Origin: Methylobacter sp.
GTDB taxonomy: Bacteria > Pseudomonadota > Gammaproteobacteria > Methylococcales > Methylomonadaceae
Assembly: GCA_030655535.1 (NCBI GenBank)
Contig: JAURVK010000097.1
Coordinates: forward strand, 1 to 34,437
Direction of reading: 5' to 3'
DNA length: 34,437 nucleotides
Position numbers and translations under genes: made by a program
In this document: piece by piece, positions 33,532 through 34,437 of the stretch
Layout: the number at the start of each line of letters is the position of its first letter
How positions within the stretch are numbered: the first letter of the stretch is position 1
Notes under the pieces: generated by a model
What the model saw: the letters and a program-made list of their open reading frames with translations, nothing else
What the model was told of the DNA's origin: nothing
Database searches by the model: none

Positions 33532-33548
33532 TTGGCATGATTCCTGCT
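33532..33548 (+). promoter_or_regulatory. Sigma-54-type promoter of pilA
   Basis: TTGGCATGATTCCTGCT matches the -24/-12 consensus YTGGCACGRNNNTTGCW at all but two positions. The GG (33534-33535) and GC (33546-33547) doublets have the required 12-base spacing. Transcription would begin near 33559, leaving a short leader before the pilin start. In other gammaproteobacteria pilA is controlled by RpoN and the PilS-PilR system, which fits; pilRS are not in the window. Confidence 0.8.
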
Positions 33549-33592
33549 TAAATATTATTGCAATTTGTTTTTAACTTAACGAGGATACACTC

Positions 33593-34048
33593 ATGAACAC
33601 CTTATCCATGAAAAAAGCACAACAAGGTTTTACCTTAATCGAATTAATGATCGTGGTGGCGATCATCGGTATTTTGGCGGCGGTGGCGATCCCGGCTTAT
33701 CAGGATTACACAGTCAAAGCAAAGGTTTCTGAGGCTGCTTCTCTATCCTCAACTGCAAAATCAGCTATTGCTCTCGCCTTCAACGCAGGCACTTTACATA
33801 CAACTGAAACTGATAATGCTACCTTCGGGCTTGCCGCCCCTGCTGCGATTACAAGCAAATATGTCACTTCAGTTACAGCAGTAAGTGTTTCTGCGACATC
33901 TGGCACGGTAACAGTTGTATTGCAAGGTACAGGTAGTGCTGATGTTGATACTAAAAATGTTGTATATACAGCAACATGCGTAGTGGGCGCACAATGCTCT
34001 TGGGCTGTAACAGGTACTGTAGCGACTAAATTTTTACCTAAAGCTTAA
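33593..34048 (+). CDS. pilA: Type IV major pilin (PilA family)
   Basis: The 151-residue prepilin has a 12-residue leader ([12 protein letters not shown]) cut by PilD before Phe, giving the mature N-terminus [20 protein letters not shown] with the conserved Glu5. The globular part has a C-terminal disulfide pair in [11 protein letters not shown], the usual D-loop. GAGG lies about nine bases before the ATG at 33593; a second Met at residue 6 would give a shorter leader. The gene has a sigma-54-type promoter upstream and two terminators downstream, so it is probably monocistronic and strongly expressed. Low sequence complexity (Ala, Thr, Val, Ser) is common in such pilins. Confidence 0.95.
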   Translation: MNTLSMKKAQQGFTLIELMIVVAIIGILAAVAIPAYQDYTVKAKVSEAASLSSTAKSAIALAFNAGTLHTTETDNATFGLAAPAAITSKYVTSVTAVSVSATSGTVTVVLQGTGSADVDTKNVVYTATCVVGAQCSWAVTGTVATKFLPKA

Positions 34049-34071
34049 TAACCTTCGGGTGGTTTGAAATG

Positions 34072-34105
34072 ACCGCTCAACCTCTCTAAGGTTGGGCGGT
34101 TTTTT
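34072..34105 (+). terminator. Rho-independent terminator 1 of pilA
   Basis: ACCGCTCAACCT (34072-34083) pairs with AGGTTGGGCGGT (34089-34100) with one G-T type pair, followed by a run of T residues. It lies 23 bp after the pilA stop. Confidence 0.92.
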
Positions 34106-34145
34106 ATGCCCACGCGCATAATCTGTCAAATCGCACCTCAACATA

Positions 34146-34182
34146 AACCATCCAATCCTTCACGGGGTTGGGTGGTTTTTTT
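34146..34182 (+). terminator. Rho-independent terminator 2 after pilA
   Basis: AACCATCCAATCC (34146-34158) pairs with GGGTTGGGTGGTT (34165-34177) and is followed by T residues. Its sequence resembles terminator 1, which suggests a duplication or two repeats of one family. Confidence 0.85.
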
Positions 34183-34229
34183 GTGTGTCTGTTAAGCTGT
34201 TCATCATGCTGAATTTGACGGAGTGTGTT

Positions 34230-34365
34230 ATGACAATAATTACTTTCGATACGCATAGATTTGTTCGCAAATTGAAAGAGGCGGGTTTTGAAGAAAAGCA
34301 GGCTGAGGCTGGCGGAGGCTATGCAGGATGTTATTCATGAGTCAGAGCTAGTTACTAAGGAATGA
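34230..34365 (+). pseudogene. Frameshifted remnant of a DUF1640 coiled-coil protein
   Basis: From the ATG at 34230 the frame reads MTIITFDTHRFVRKLKEAGF then EEKQAEA before ending after 36 residues at 34340. Shifting by one base near 34310 continues the family sequence as LAEAMQDVIHESELVTKE, to a stop at 34363-34365. DUF1640 proteins are usually about 100 residues with a coiled coil and a C-terminal membrane helix, both missing here. It is therefore a remnant with one frameshift and a truncation, unless the frameshift is a sequencing error. A ribosome-site-like ACGGAG precedes it. Confidence 0.75.
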
Positions 34366-34408
34366 GCATTGAAATAACGTGAACAACTCGCGCCATAAGT
34401 TTGTAGCG

Positions 34409-34437
34409 GGAGTGCAAGCTTTGCTTGCGTTTGCACG
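34409..34437. repeat. REP-like palindrome cut by the window end
   Basis: GGAGTGCAAGCTTTGCTTGC shares its first 13 bases with the repeat at 13898, with one mismatch, and begins a palindrome continuing past the end of the window. It follows the DUF1640 remnant. Confidence 0.55.

Noticed and set aside
33330-33551. 73-codon plus-strand frame upstream of pilA
   Set aside because: It is made of the tandem repeat, the REP-like palindrome and the promoter, has no family match and no good ribosome site.

Overview
The window reads as chromosomal DNA of a gammaproteobacterium. The cell-wall cluster order (mreB-mreC-mreD-mrdA-rodA-mltB-rlpA-dacC-dat-ybeD-lipB-lipA), the cutA-dsbD pair, the ubiG-gph-yciK block and a sigma-54-type pilA promoter all fit that class. 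The style of the dispersed palindromes and the gene mix are reminiscent of methanotrophs of the Methylococcales, but no methane-oxidation gene is present, so that narrower placement is only an inference.

Layout. 1-1112: a REP-like palindrome and decayed remains of a type III restriction-modification locus. 1148-4193 (minus): cutA-dsbD-tlpA, a periplasmic thiol-reduction operon whose DsbD has two N-terminal domains. 4286-7317: fxsA, a small DUF2892 membrane protein and a UvrD-type helicase. 7435-7909: a ParE/RelE-type toxin-antitoxin pair. 8190-9269: class II fructose-bisphosphate aldolase with a clear terminator. 9476-13853 (plus): ubiG, gph, a YciK-like reductase, sufT, a YcgR-like PilZ protein and an RlmI-like methyltransferase. 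13854-15240: a gene-poor stretch with repeats, plus a DUF4160/DUF2442 pair.

15272-27154 (all minus): the long envelope cluster. MreBCD, PBP2 and RodA form the elongasome. MltB, RlpA and DacC trim peptidoglycan. A D-amino-acid transaminase can supply D-amino acids, and YbeD, LipB and LipA (lipoate synthesis) follow. This cluster holds the most curious details: mreC appears to start at ATA, its 3' end carries a 69-bp direct repeat reaching into the mreD start, and a 273-bp inverted-repeat element sits between mreB and mreC.

27284-31111 (plus): gatC-gatA-gatB, the Asp/Glu-tRNA amidotransferase, with a Uma2-family gene inserted between gatA and gatB. 31260-31818 (minus): a CcdAB toxin-antitoxin pair. 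32039-32755: a REP-associated tyrosine transposase (RAYT) whose own reading frame contains REP palindromes. 32838-34048: an HTH/Sel1-repeat protein divergent from a type IV pilin gene with a sigma-54-type promoter and two tandem terminators. 34230-34365: a frameshifted DUF1640 remnant. The window ends inside another REP palindrome.

No tRNA, rRNA, CRISPR array or intact insertion sequence was recognised. The accessory signal is dominated by small palindromic repeats and toxin-antitoxin-like pairs scattered among core genes. No single large new system is evident. All family assignments come from reading motifs by eye, without database searches.
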